Both the position numbers and the translations under genes were made by a program. From Lichtheimia corymbifera B2541 (lineage: Eukaryota; Mucoromycota; Mucoromycetes; Mucorales; Lichtheimiaceae), in contig JNEU01000869.1 in NCBI GenBank assembly GCA_000697475.1, positions 1 through 57,351 of the forward strand: a stretch of DNA of 57,351 nucleotides. Direction: 5' to 3'. Positions 1 through 11,224 of the stretch are shown in pieces. Position 1 is the first letter of the stretch. Every line of letters begins with the position of its first letter. The notes under the pieces are model-generated. The model was not told the DNA's origin. It searched no databases and was given only the letters and a program-made list of their open reading frames with translations.

Positions 1-100
1 ACACCTATTCACATAATAAATCGGTAGTTCATAGTCTCAGTGTATTCTTCACTGTCTCTTTTCTTCACCATTGTCTTTATCTTTATTTGTGTCCACCACA
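1..100 (+). repeat. 5' LTR, 3' part only
   Basis: These 100 bases match 4818-4917 with one mismatch, so they are positions 98-197 of the 197-bp LTR. The terminal CA is at 99-100. Bases 37-44 are the reverse complement of 107-114 just beyond the LTR, a possible self-priming pair. Confidence 0.93.
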
Positions 101-106
101 TTTTTT

Positions 107-114
107 TACACTGA
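107..114 (+). other. Candidate primer-binding site (self-priming type)
   Basis: The eight bases tacactga lie seven bases downstream of the 5' LTR end and are perfectly complementary to 37-44 inside the LTR, where the transcript could begin. In the Tf1/sushi chromovirus group the mRNA 5' end folds back on the primer site. I saw no obvious tRNA 3'-end match here. The offset from the LTR end and the short pairing make this tentative. Confidence 0.3.
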
Positions 115-131
115 ATTCTATTCCTACCGGA

Positions 132-3100
132 ATGGCTACCAACGACGTTCAAGACCAAAACTCCAACACTCCTGCAACCACTGCTTCTGGTGAGCAGCAA
201 CAACAACCCGTCCATGACAATCTTCGCCGTCTGTCGTTGAACGATAGCAACAGCATGGATATCGATGAGGAGCCTACCTCTGACCAAGCAGCATGCCAGG
301 AAGCCATCAATGGTATGCAAGAGCTCGACAATCAAGTCCAGGAGAAAATTTCAGCTTTCCATGCAGCCATCAAAGGCAAGCAATCAACCAAGAAACAAAC
401 CGATGCATTCAAGGAATTGGCGGATATTCGCGAGCGAGCTGAAACGTATAGAAAGATATGTCAAGAGCAATTCCCAACAAGACCTGAGTTTTTCACTCGA
501 GAAGACAACCAACAATCCCAACAACAAAAGAATTACAACTCGCAGGACCATGTCGTACCAAAGGAACTTCCAGCTCTCCAATGTATCGGCAGGGAAAGAT
601 GGCATCCAGCTAAGGCTCAACACCTATCCACGGAGATGTTTGCGCGTGCCTTTGAAAACGAACTGAATGCTGCAGGCCTGGATCATGATAAGCATTGGCG
701 ACGCTTACTTCCCAAGTGCTTGAGTGATGCCCAAAACATCTGGCTATCCGACAACATCAGTGAACACCCTGATTCGAATTGGAAGGACATGCGTGCAAGA
801 CTCGTTGCCAAGTACGACACCCCTGAACAACAGCTTAGGAGCATGGAAATTGTCTTCAACATGAGACAGCAACCGCAAGAGGATGTTGGCACCTATGCCA
901 GACGTTTTCATCAGAGATGCATCGAAACCGGTCTTGACAAATACCACATGCCAATGATCGTTACATTACTTCCTTCCTTGCGTTGCAAACAATCCGCATA
1001 TAATTTGGTCTCTACAAGATTCGCCACCGGATTCACCCAACAAACTTTGGAATCAATCGTGCAATATATCGCTGGGCTACAACTGGATCAGGAAACAAGA
1101 CGTGTGCATGAGGGCCAGGTTGCCTATGAGCCACGCATGAGATATGAGGGGCCACAACCCCGTGAATCTCATACCAGACATTTCAGACAAAATAACAATC
1201 GCCCATACAACAGACCTTCCACTTGCAAATACTGCAACAAACCGAGACAACCTGGTCATAAATGCAATGAATTCAGACAAGCACACAATCTTGCGCCACT
1301 TCCATTCCTTCCTCGTACCCAACAAAAAGTCAATCGTCCCGCCATGATCGTGGACAATACAACACTTGATGACACTCTTCCTTGTAAGTCTATTGACCCA
1401 GAAAACAATGATGAGATTCTTATACCGGTTACAATAGAACAACAACGCATACATGCTTTGCTCGATGATGGTGCAAACTTCTCAGCACTAGATAAGACAT
1501 TTTGTGAACAACATGCAATAAAGATCAAACCAGTTAAAGGCTACATACAACTTGCTTCTGCTAATAACAAAGTCGCTCGTATTGGCATAACTGAACAGCT
1601 TGATATCTGGTATAATAACCGACATATAAAACACTCGTTTGAGGTTATGGAACTAGCCCGCAACAAAAAAGCCAGCATAGGAAAAAACCTTTTTGACGCA
1701 TTCGGTATTGGGTACACCGGATTGACGTTCACATGGAAAGATGACTTGAAAGAGAAAGAAGAAAAAGAAGTGATTGACGAACCAGAAGTAACTAACGCGC
1801 CTGCGGGAACACCGGAAGAGCAAGCCACATTCATGTCGCTTGTACAACCAAGCATTGATCACAATAGCCAAATAGATAAATACGCTTTATGTCCATTACC
1901 ACAAGCCATAATCAATATCAAAACATCTGATGATGTATTTTGTTACCGACGTCAATATGACATAGCTTATAACATGAGACCCATTGTCCAAGAATGTATT
2001 GAAAAATGGCTTGAAGGCGGTACTATTGAAGAGGTACCAGCCTACGCCGATAATCGCTGGAATAGCCCACTGACACTTGCACCAAAAAAGGATTCAGATG
2101 GGAAATTAACAGGCCACAGACCCTGCCTTGACCCTCGTTTAATCAATCAATACTTACAAGATGATAACTACAGCTTGCCTCTCATCAATGAAATCTTTGA
2201 TCAATTAGCTGGAGCCACCGTTTATACTACTCTTGACTTGGCCAGCGCTTTTCATCGCTTCCCTATCAACCCAGATCATCGTCATAAAACTGCTTTCACA
2301 GCCCCAAATGGCACACGTTATATGTTCAGAGGCTGCCCCTTTGGCCTTAAGCCTATATCAGCTAAATTTCAACGCATTATGCACATCATCTTTCGAGACC
2401 TACCTTACGTGACCACATTCGTAGACGACATCATTGTATACTCACAATCAAAAGACCAACATGCACAGCATGTCATTACCGTCATTGATCGACTTACTAA
2501 AGCCAATTTGATCCTACAACCTAAAAAGTGCTTTTTCATGCAAAAACGCGTCTATCTTCTCGGCTTTTGCGTTGACAAAAATGGTAATCGACCTGATCCC
2601 CGCAAAGTAACTAATGCACAATCCTGGCCCGTACCACGCACGGCTAAAGACATCCAAGCCTATTTAGGTTTTATCAACTACTTCAGGGATTACATACCAC
2701 ACATTGCAGACATCACCAAACCTTTAGACGAGCTACGTTTCTCAAATGATATACCCTCTGAATGGAATGATACACACACACACGCTTTCAACTCTTTAAA
2801 AAAAGCATTGTTACATGCACCCATCCTCAAATATCCTAATATGAATCAACGTTTCTACGTAGCCACAGACGCTTCTAATGTCGGCATAGCTGCCGTACTT
2901 TACCAAAAATACGACAACAAAAAACATATCATCTCATACATGGCACGAGCTTTAACCCGTTCTGAAAGAAATTACATGATCACAAAGAAAGAACTATTAG
3001 CCGTCATCTTCGCTCTCAAAAAGTACCACAAATACCTTTGGGGTAATAAATTCACATTATATACAGACCACAAAGCCTTAATTTACCTTCACCACCAAAA

Positions 3101-4655
3101 AGAATTGAATTCCATGTTGACCAATTGGTTTTATACACTTTACAATTATACATTTGACGTCGTTCATATCGCTGGTCGATTAAATGGCATGAGTGATGCA
3201 TTGTCACGTCTCTACCATGAAGACGATAACTTACCACATAAACAACACACCTTTAATACTATCTCCAATACTAACGATGATGACCACAAAATCAACCGTG
3301 CAGCTGAGTTGATCTTAACAGAAAACACAATGACACCACCCGAGAATGAAAGACAACAAATACTTGAAAACGCTCATCTCTTCGGCCACTTTGGCGCTAA
3401 TGCGATCGTGCAAGCCATCCACAACAATGGTCTACATTGGGCTAACCTGAAAAAAGATGCAGTCAATTTAGTTATGCAATGCCCAGAATGCCAGAAATTT
3501 AACATCACACAACAAGGCTATCACCCATTGAAATCCATCACTGCTGAATCACCGGGAGACCACTGGGCTATGGATCTCGCTAATTATGAACCTTCTGAGA
3601 ATGGCAACACCAACCTCTTAGTACTCGTTGACATGTGCACACGTTTTTGCCTACTGCGCCCACTACCTGACAAAGAAGCTGAGACAATAGTCAATACCCT
3701 CATACAAATATTTTGCGACTTTGGTCTACCAAAAATTATACAATCGGATAATGGAGGAGAATTTGTCAATGATCTTATGAAACGATTTGCAAGAGCTTCA
3801 GGTTTTGAGCATCGATTAGTACTCCCATACCATCCACGTGCTAACGGCACCGCCGAACGTTGGGTACAAAAGGCCACACTATGTATTAAAAAGATGTTGA
3901 AAGGCGCCACTACAACATGGGACAAATACGTACCTGCCGTACAACTCGCTTTAAATGCCAATGTCACCTCCTGTCATAAAACACCACCATTTACTCTCAT
4001 GTTTGCGAGAAGGCACAATGACTTTCAAGATTATAGACAAATACCAGGCACTCAACCACTCTCTGAAGAACAACTTTTAGAACGCATCAATCATATGAAG
4101 GACATTGTCTTTCCTGATATCCGTGAGAGTACCAAAACAATTACAAAACGACAGGAGTCTTACTTCAATCGAAAACATAAAATGATCAAATACAACATTG
4201 GTGATTATGTCATGGTACGTTCACCCACATAATCCAACAAATTTGACGCCACATACAAAGGCCCATATCAAATGATCAACACCACACACAACGGCACCTC
4301 CTATGTACTCAGAAACTACGAAGGGGGGATATTGCCTAGAAACTACCCACCGGAATCACTGAAGCCTATACAAGTATTGGAACATATACCTGCTGATGAA
4401 ATATATGAGATCGAAGGCATAGTAGACCACAAAGTGCATAAGGGTAACTTTTTATACCGAGTACGTTGGAAAGGATACACAGAGGATGATGATACGTGGG
4501 AACCACCACATAATTTTAATGATCCATCATGTATCACTGCATATTGGAGACGCAGAAATGAGAACCCCGAACACCTATTATCACAAGCCAATAAGGCTCC
4601 CAAAAGAAAGCACAGTAATAGATCATTCTCATGCAAACGCAAGAAAACGAATTAA
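132..4655 (+). CDS. Chromovirus Gag-Pol polyprotein, interrupted by one in-frame stop
   Basis: The open frame runs upstream into the LTR, but the first ATG is at 132. It stays open to a TAA at 4230-4232, then continues in the same frame to 4655, so one nonsense codon separates two parts of what reads as a single polyprotein. Approximate residues from 132: Gag 90-330; cysteine/histidine knuckle-like motif near 365 (CKYC...GHKC, unusual spacing); aspartic protease near 445 with LDDGA where families usually have DSG or DTG; reverse transcriptase with FVDD near 763; RNase H near 912; integrase HHCC finger (nt 3374-3490) and catalytic D, D, E at about nt 3573, 3746 and 3855. The part after the stop holds the integrase tail and a chromodomain (nt about 4400-4560; YRVRWKGY and DDTWEP visible). 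The chromodomain is thought to guide integration to marked chromatin. The stop may disable this copy, or may be read through. Confidence 0.9.
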
Positions 4656-4708
4656 TAATTTCGCAGTAATCAAAGCTATAAACGCTTTTCTGCCGGCTTC
4701 ACAGCCTC

Positions 4709-4720
4709 GAGAGGGGCAAA
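4709..4720 (+). other. Polypurine tract of the retrotransposon
   Basis: The sequence gagaggggcaaa directly abuts the TG that opens the 3' LTR. This is the expected place and composition of the plus-strand DNA primer. Confidence 0.75.
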
Positions 4721-4917
4721 TGTGATATCTGGCATGCATAAATTCATACCAAGGGCTGGTCCCGTTACTTTTATTATGCATTCTTATAACCAACATTCCT
4801 AGTATAAGTATATAAGGACACCTATTCACATAATAAATCGGTAGTTCATAGTCTCAGTGTATTCTTCACTGTCTCTTTTCTTCACCTTTGTCTTTATCTT
4901 TATTTGTGTCCACCACA
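4721..4917 (+). repeat. 3' LTR, complete, 197 bp
   Basis: It starts TGTGATATC and ends CACCACA, giving the usual TG...CA ends. Its last 100 bases recur at 1-100. A TATA-like box (TATATAAG) at 4809-4816 would place transcription start at about 4840-4855, as expected of an LTR promoter. Confidence 0.93.
4809..4816 (+). promoter_or_regulatory. TATA-like box of the LTR promoter
   Basis: TATATAAG lies in the middle of the LTR. In the truncated 5' LTR the same box would lie just left of the window start. Confidence 0.5.
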
Positions 4918-5936
4918 ATGTCCGTGTGTGAAAATGTGAGCGATAGTGTTGTTAATGCGGGCCACGTCGTCATGGGAAGAGAGCTGACATCAACATCTGG
5001 CGTATCATGGATGCAGAGCGAGGTGAGATTAGGGCAAGCCTTCACTATTGTCGGTATGTGTAGCACAGCTCCATCCAACAAGATATCCAAATTCGTCAAT
5101 GTGTTGCTGATTGATTCCAAGGATGAGACAAATGGATGAACGTGTGTGTTTGAGAATTCTAATTACAATGATGGTCAATGCACCAAAATTATGAAGAACA
5201 AGAGATCATAGCTTACCATCGATGGTTGTATCTCACGTAACGAGCAAAAGTCATTCTCGGATAGCAAATCGCTGAGCCATGTTCCTTGGGAATATGATGA
5301 CAGGCGCAACCCTTTTGTTTGTCGAGCGAACTTGGCGACATTCAAGCACTCGTTATCATGTTGCTCCCCGGAATATCCAACTAAAAAGTTTAATCCACCA
5401 AAGCATTCAACAATCCGATCACGCCATGCATTGGACACCAATAAATACGGGCTTGGTTTCAAGGAGTACATATGAGCGTCATACATAAACATTGGAATGA
5501 GCGTTGTGATGACAATGTCGACTGGTAGTTTGCCGATAAAATCGATCCGTGTGTTGTTCTGGCGTTGCTCGGCATCCATCTTGGCTCGTTCCAGTGTTGC
5601 ATAGTGGGTATCCATGGTATCGACCATACTGAGTCCATGGTTGCATGTATCAATGACTTGAAGTTGTCTGCCTTGTTCGCTGTATATGCCAGCTTCTCGT
5701 ATATAACCAAGTGCTGAAGAAGGCGAGATCTGTTGCATAACTTTGGCATCACGAAGAGCAGATTCAAAGTTGGCACACTTTGTCAACCCAATGGCGCGTC
5801 GATCCAGAGCTGACAAGATGGGTTCAAGGGATTGATTGAGTTGGATTGTTGAATCGTAGACGAGTTGTGCATATTTTTCAGAAGAAGCCTTGAGTGTTGG
5901 CTGTTTGCATAAATCGGTCCAGGTCGAGCCTTCCAT
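4918..5936 (-). pseudogene. TPR-like/F-box/LRR protein gene split by the retrotransposon
   Basis: Reading leftward from an ATG at 5936, exon 1 (5936..5217) encodes a helical TPR-like N-terminus (ANFESALRDA, YIREAGIYSEQG), then an F-box-like stretch (IDFIGKLPVDIVI ... LVSNAWRDRIV). A GT-AG intron (5216..5159) follows. Beyond it an open LRR-like frame (TNLDILLDGAVL, CPNLTSLCIHD, WPALTTLSL) runs straight into the 3' LTR at 4917. F-box proteins are substrate adaptors of SCF ubiquitin ligases, and such TPR/F-box/LRR genes are numerous in Mucorales (general knowledge). Two breaks are visible. The LTR element interrupts the LRR part, so any remaining 3' end lies left of the window. In addition, the obvious splice joins exon 1 to the wrong frame by one base, so the gene may already have been decayed or my intron may be wrong. 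Domain assignment is by eye. Confidence 0.65.
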
Positions 5937-5975
5937 AGTTGGTTGGCTGGGAAACAAGAGGAGGTCGCCTGCCAA

Positions 5976-7947
5976 ACGTAAAAAATACTGGATAAATCCT
6001 CCGAGGCTGCTTTATTGCTCCCCTTTACTACAACAACTCTTTTCTATGCTAGACCCAAGCCTTGTCTACATTGTCCGTTCGCCATCTGCCGGCACAATTG
6101 GTTTCAACCAGCATCGCCTCCTTGGTTTCGCGTCATCTCTACCACAACTTCTGGTGGCTCATCGGTTGCTTGTATTCGTTTCAGCTTCCTCCTTTACACC
6201 ACGCTAAACAACTTGCACGTTTGACAATGACGTCTCCAGTGAAATACAATGGTCACCAATGCGCATTGACTCTCCTTCCTTAAGACGTTGGTACTGATCG
6301 TGTGCACCTTGGCCAATCTAAAGGCACCCAACAAGCCAATGGCATATGAACGTTCTGGCAACAACCCGACTCTCTTTACGAACCTGAATAGATACGCTTT
6401 TGCCATGTTGAAAAGGTTTGGCACATGTAATACTATGATGGACAATGCTGGTAGGGTTCAAAAAGGGGGTTACTGGTTTCAAGCTGCTTATCAACATCTT
6501 TTCTGAAAAGGAACTTGACGGAGCACCACATCGACGGACGCTCTTGCATTTGGTCCATCATGGATATTTCAGTAACAAGGCCAACAAAATGATTGCAAGT
6601 TGCAGGACACGCCTTTATTCAAGCAAGTGCTTGCCATGATCCAGTCGCCTTTCTTGTCAGCTCTTGGCTTTCATTGTATTACATTATATGTGTGGGATGA
6701 CGCCTATGCCTTTTTGGTATTCCGGACGCTCAGCTGGTACGTGGATGGAGTTGTCTCCTATGAGCATATGGCATATGTTTTTAATCATGCTTCTTTTAGA
6801 TATGCTTGTCAATGAGGATCGTGTTCTGCATACATTTGCTAGGGAGCTACACATGGTGGATGAAAGGATAATGGACGTGGCCAATGCACATGGAGCTGTT
6901 ATATCCCGGTAGCTCCTGCCTGTTAGCTTTTCTATAGCTTGACTAGTGTAGTTTATCATTTATGGAAATAAAAGTAGCCAACATAAATGCATAAGATAAT
7001 AGGATCAATCATGATGGCAACTTTGGGCATAGATTCTGTAATTAGAGGATAGAGCGTCTCGGCCAACATCTACCACGTTACCCTCGATGAACCACAACAA
7101 GAACAACCATGCTGATCTATCGCACTTGAAGATGTGCTGGCATCCATCATCATTATACCATTATCATCAGCCTACATTCAACCATCAACGAATATGACTA
7201 TCACAGCAGACAAAACCAACAGCATTGCTACCAAGGTGGAGAGAACGCCTAATGAACCCCTTTGCAGCGTATTGAATGCTATTAGTATGCTGGTCGAAAA
7301 ATAAAATCCCCACACGCCTCATCCTTTCTTTACACTCTTTCCTATGGCCCCGCTGATAAACTACCAGAATTGAATATCCTACCATACACGAAAGGTTTTT
7401 GATTTGGTTAGCTACGTCTAATATGGCTTTGGAGTATTAGGAATACAAGCCCTAGGAAGCAGTGTTGCTCCTAGACACTGGCAGATCCTATTAATTCTTA
7501 TTGTTTATCAGGTTAAATTGCATTAACGATAACTGTTCAACTATCGACCATCCCCAGCTCTCCAGCTTTGCATAGGTTACCAGAGTAACCATACACCCCG
7601 AGGATTCGAATAATCATCAACTACTCTGTGATGTATACTTTTTCCCTTATCTTTTCTCAGCATCCCGCAATGTCGTGTATAAGATATATCGGTTACGATA
7701 CAATCGTAAATATAAAGCAGACATCTATATACAGTCACCATGGTTACCATAAGGTTTACCACCGTAATCCGTAACGGGATCAATCCACTCAACTCAGCTA
7801 TAAGGCCATTGGAGGAAAATCTTGTGTGAGTCAGCAGTAATGATAAATAAAGACATAGCTAGACACGTAGGTAGGTTCTCTCTTACACCAAGAGTATACT
7901 GCATTCTCCCAGACTCGTTCTTATTATCAGTATCCCACTTTTACTAT
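5976..7947. other. Gene-poor stretch with fragmentary open frames
   Basis: I could support no gene. Around 6230-6912 several short plus-strand frames overlap in succession (for example 6600-6815 and 6664-6912) with no splice pattern linking them. They may be remains of a decayed gene, but no family is recognisable. The part next to 5936 would hold the promoter of the F-box gene. Confidence 0.4.
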
Positions 7948-8271
7948 TACAGGATTTCCGAGATGAAAGTCACCCTAATGATAAAAAGTTAAAGGTCAAC
8001 GATTTATTGTTCATGGTTAAGGATTCTTTTTTCATGCTCAAGCATTGTTTGTTCGAGTGGGGTCACATGATGGTTCGTGGGTGAGGTGGTTGATTTAATG
8101 GGCGATGATCTTTTTCTCACGGTGGATGACAAAATGTTCGCGGTTGGCGACTTGATATTCAAGGGCCGACATTCTTTATTCACAGCTGCATGATCATTGT
8201 TAGCAGATGACTGATATTTCTTAGAGACCATGCCTTTTATATTCACCACCATGGTTTATTTATTCAAGCAT
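7948..8271 (-). repeat. Module A, copy 1 (reverse), with an 82-codon open frame
   Basis: This is the reverse-orientation copy of the 324-bp module. It contains an open frame (8252..8004) starting MVVNIKGMVSKK. See the complex entry for arrangement. No known domain was recognised in the frame. Confidence 0.85.
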
Positions 8272-8517
8272 GCTTTCCTTTTATTTGCATATGGTGCATT
8301 TTAATTTCATGTAGGTGTAGAGAACAAGGTAATATGCAGTCAACGCTTGAGGTAGTTTAGTAGATGTCTTCTATGCCATCTACCAATTCATTGTAACCTA
8401 TGCGATGCAAACTACAAGAGCTACAACACTCTTTATAATATGTACTGACTAAATGACTATGTTGCTTTTTACACCTACATGAAATTAAAATGTACCATAT
8501 GCAAACAAAAAGATAGT

Positions 8518-8841
8518 ATGCTTGAATAAATAAACCATGGTGGTGAATATAAAAGGCATGGTCTCTAAGAAATATCATTCATCTGCTAACAATGATCATG
8601 CAACTGTGAATAAAGAATGTCGGCCCTTGAATATCAAGTCGCCAACCGCGAACATTTTGTCATCCACCGTGAGAAAAAGATCATCGCCCATTAAATCAAC
8701 CACCTCACCCACGAACCATCATGTGACCCCACTCGAACAAACAATGCTTGAGCATGAAAAAAGAATCCTTAACCGTGAACAATAAATCGTCGACCTTTAA
8801 CTTTTTATCATTAGGGGGACTTTCATCTCGGAAATCCTGTA
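8518..8841 (+). repeat. Module A, copy 2 (forward, central), with an 82-codon open frame
   Basis: The open frame is 8537..8785. It begins in a good context for a start (ccATGg) and ends LEHEKRILNREQ. Across the three copies I count four variable codons (2, 14, 23 and 80), all of which change the amino acid. That gives no sign of selection on the protein, so a coding role is doubtful. This copy is flanked on both sides by the inverted 44-bp end sequence. Confidence 0.85.
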
Positions 8842-9083
8842 TCTTTTTGTTTGCATATGGTGCATTTTAATTTCATGTAGGTGCAAAAAGCAACATAGTC
8901 ATTTAGCCAGTACATATTATAAAGAGTGCTGTACCTCTTGTAGTTTGCATCGCATCGCGTACAATGAATTGGTAGATGGCATAGAAGACATCTACTAAAC
9001 TACCTCAAGCGTTGACTGCATATTACCTTGTTCTCTACACCTACATGAAATTAAAATGCACCATATGCAAATAAAAGGAAAGC

Positions 9084-9407
9084 ATGCTTGAATAAATAAA
9101 CCATGGCGGTGAATATAAAAGGCATGGTCTCTAAGAAATATCAGTCATCTGCTAACAATGATCATGCAACTGTGAATAAAGAATGTCGGCCCTTGAATAT
9201 CAAGTCGCCAACCGCGAACATTTTGTCATCCACCGTGAGAAAAAGATCATCGCCCATTAAATCAACCACCTCACCCACGAACCATCATGTGACCCCACTC
9301 GAACAAACAATGCTTGAGCATGAAAAAAGAATCCTTAACCGTGAACAATAAATCATGGACCTTTAACTTTTTATCATTAGGGGGACTTTCATCTCGGAAA
9401 TCCTGTA
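9084..9407 (+). repeat. Module A, copy 3 (forward), with an 82-codon open frame
   Basis: The open frame is 9103..9351, nearly identical to copy 2. The right boundary at tcctgta is followed by unrelated sequence, which marks the outer end of the complex. Confidence 0.85.
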
Positions 9408-10164
9408 TAACTGTCATTTGTATATTATAAGGATACCTAGTCTTATAAGAGTATGGGACTCCTTTGTAGGTGACATAAGTACATGGCAACTATTTCCTTC
9501 TTTGACTTGCACAGCACCCACCCAAAAATGCCTTTATCGCCATCAATCGTGTATCTATCTTTCTATCACGATATCTGAAGGTGATACGACCAATAATGCT
9601 TACGACCATGTCAGCAAAGGTCTTTACTCTATTTCAACTGCACGCTTTCAATCCCCTTTGGTCCAACCGAGATGCAAGAGAAAGATTCTTTTCCGACTTC
9701 TCTTCTCCTGATACTTATGGTGATATGATGAACATGGTCAATTTGGATCATCCAAACACCGACTTTTGTCATTCATATGGCTGAGGTGTCGTGTATGGAT
9801 TGCTGTATAGGAGACGGTGGTGGAGTAAGCGATACTCGGTAAGGGATGTTTTATTCTAAATGAAATGAATAGAGGCAATATAGATGAAGATAGAACAAAG
9901 GGACAAGATAAAGTACTGTGAGACTGATGTTTATTCTGAAGACAAATTGCCTCTCTTTTTATATTATTGAAGATCTGAAACTAGCGTTGCGGTGATAAGA
10001 CTGTAGGATGTAGATGGACGTATTAAATGGATCCTGGCCATGTTATATAATCACATCGCTATCTTAATCCTGTCAACGACCATTGATGAAGCAGGGATAG
10101 TTTAACCGTGTATTGGATCTCGGAAGATGACGGTGAGTGTTCATAGATAATTGGTGCTTGCCAT
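9408..10164. other. Stretch without a recognised gene
   Basis: An open frame ending near 9783 (9581-9783, FTLFQLHAFNPLWSNRD ...) has coding-like composition but no partner exon or family that I can name. Nothing else is supported. Confidence 0.3.
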
Positions 10165-11224
10165 ATGGCATATATGATAGGTGCATGTTATTGTATGTAT
10201 GTGCACCACACTAAAAGAAGAACAAGGAAACTAACATTGGATAGTAACCAAGGATATAACCATACACGAGCTCAATCTGGACGATGGGTACACGTGGTGA
10301 TTCATGGACACGACAATGATGACCTATCAACTGTGCTATACGGGCCACATGCAACAGACTACACCCTATTGTTACCAATGCGAGATCCAGGTACATTGAA
10401 ATATGACCCTCAGTCCCAAGTCCTCAAATGCAATGAAGTTTCCCTTTGCCTATGTACCATGCAAGTGTTGGAGATGATCGCCATGAAGAGGATGAAGGAC
10501 TTGATTGGATGATTAAGTGATATATGCATGGAATACTACAGCACAATCGAGCGATTAGGGATCAAGCAAGAAGGATTCGACCGCATCAAGAATGCAATCA
10601 AAGATCTTGATCAGCTCCTCCTATGCTTCCTGTGTTCGGGCGGCGACCCAGGAAGAATGCTATATGCAAGTAAGTTTCGATATACAGATATCGGTATGAA
10701 CACTTTTTGATCCTTTCTATTCTTTAGGCCGTCCAAGACGGTAGGGACATGGCTATAACTCAAACCTTCGCCATGTTCGGTGAAGTGTTTGGCCTATGTG
10801 CATTGAACGAAGACTTTCGCAAGTTTATTACCAAATCTGCCCTACCAAAATGGGTATGTTGGTCAACTTTGAAGCCATCTATGGTAGCTAACCTTGTCTT
10901 TAGAAGGAGCTGGATATGAGAGAGTTATATAAACATGATCAATACGACTATGAGCATATGCAGAGCAGAGTTGTTTTGTCGGTTGTTTTGTCGCCCCCAC
11001 CTCCCCCACCAGCCCCTCCAACACATCCATCTCGTACAAAAGGAAAGGCGGCTCAATCAAAAGCCTCACAATCCAAGGCTACAATACCAAAGGCAACACC
11101 TTCATCTAGTAAAGCAACAACTCATGCGTCAACCTCTCCTGGGACATCATCAGTAGGATCTTCGACACAAACAGCATTACCTTCTTTCTTCTTACGATCA
11201 TCTTCTTCTGAAGAAGAATCGTGA
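10165..11224 (+). pseudogene. Unrecognised gene-like frame with proline/serine-rich C-terminus and one in-frame stop
   Basis: I do not recognise the family. The frame from 10165 runs to a TGA at 10510-10512, then continues open in the same frame through 10528-10668. A GT-AG junction (donor gtaagt after 10668; the frame-compatible acceptor ends ...gtccaag) leads to a second coding stretch (GRDMAITQTFAMFGEVFGLCAL ... SALPKW). A second intron (donor gtatgt, acceptor ctttag near 10904) leads to a last exon ending at 11224, with PPPPPPAPP and a long Ser/Thr/Lys-rich tail ending SSSSEEES. Coherent frames and matching introns argue that this was or is a gene. The single TGA argues for a recent pseudogene, a sequencing error, or an N-terminal part that is not used, with translation starting at the ATG at 10528. 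No function can be proposed. Confidence 0.4.

Larger units (their letters stand above)
1..4917 (+). mobile_element. Ty3/gypsy chromovirus LTR retrotransposon (5' LTR cut by window edge)
   Basis: The order Gag, protease, reverse transcriptase, RNase H, integrase, chromodomain between two matching LTRs identifies a Ty3/gypsy element of the chromovirus clade. The 3' LTR is complete (4721-4917, TG...CA ends). Only the last 100 bp of the 5' LTR lie in the window (1-100), so about 97 bp are missing to the left. Over the 100 shared LTR bases I see one mismatch (position 70 versus 4887), which suggests a recent insertion. A purine-rich tract (4709-4720) abuts the 3' LTR. The element lies inside a reverse-strand F-box gene. 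The bases right after the 3' LTR (atgtc) would be the target duplication, but the left flank needed to confirm it is outside the window. Confidence 0.95.
7948..9407. repeat. Nested inverted-repeat complex A'-X-A-X'-A
   Basis: A 324-bp module A occurs three times at equal length: reverse at 7948-8271, forward at 8518-8841 and 9084-9407. The spacers 8272-8517 and 8842-9083 (246 and 242 bp) are inverted copies of each other, differing at only a handful of sites. The whole is therefore a large inverted repeat (arms about 570 bp, 7948-8517 against 8838-9407) whose centre is another copy of module A. A roughly 33-bp sequence (core catgaaattaaaatg) bounds each side of each spacer in inverted pairs. 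All A copies end at the same point, tacaggatttccgag or its complement, so the outer boundary is defined. I cannot assign it to a known transposon family: no transposase is seen inside. Confidence 0.9.

Noticed and set aside
87..131. Extension of the retrotransposon frame into the LTR
   Set aside because: There is no ATG before 132 in this frame, and the extension overlaps LTR sequence.
7948..9407. CRISPR-like array
   Set aside because: Repeats are few, long and in both orientations, in a eukaryotic genome. It is an inverted-repeat complex.
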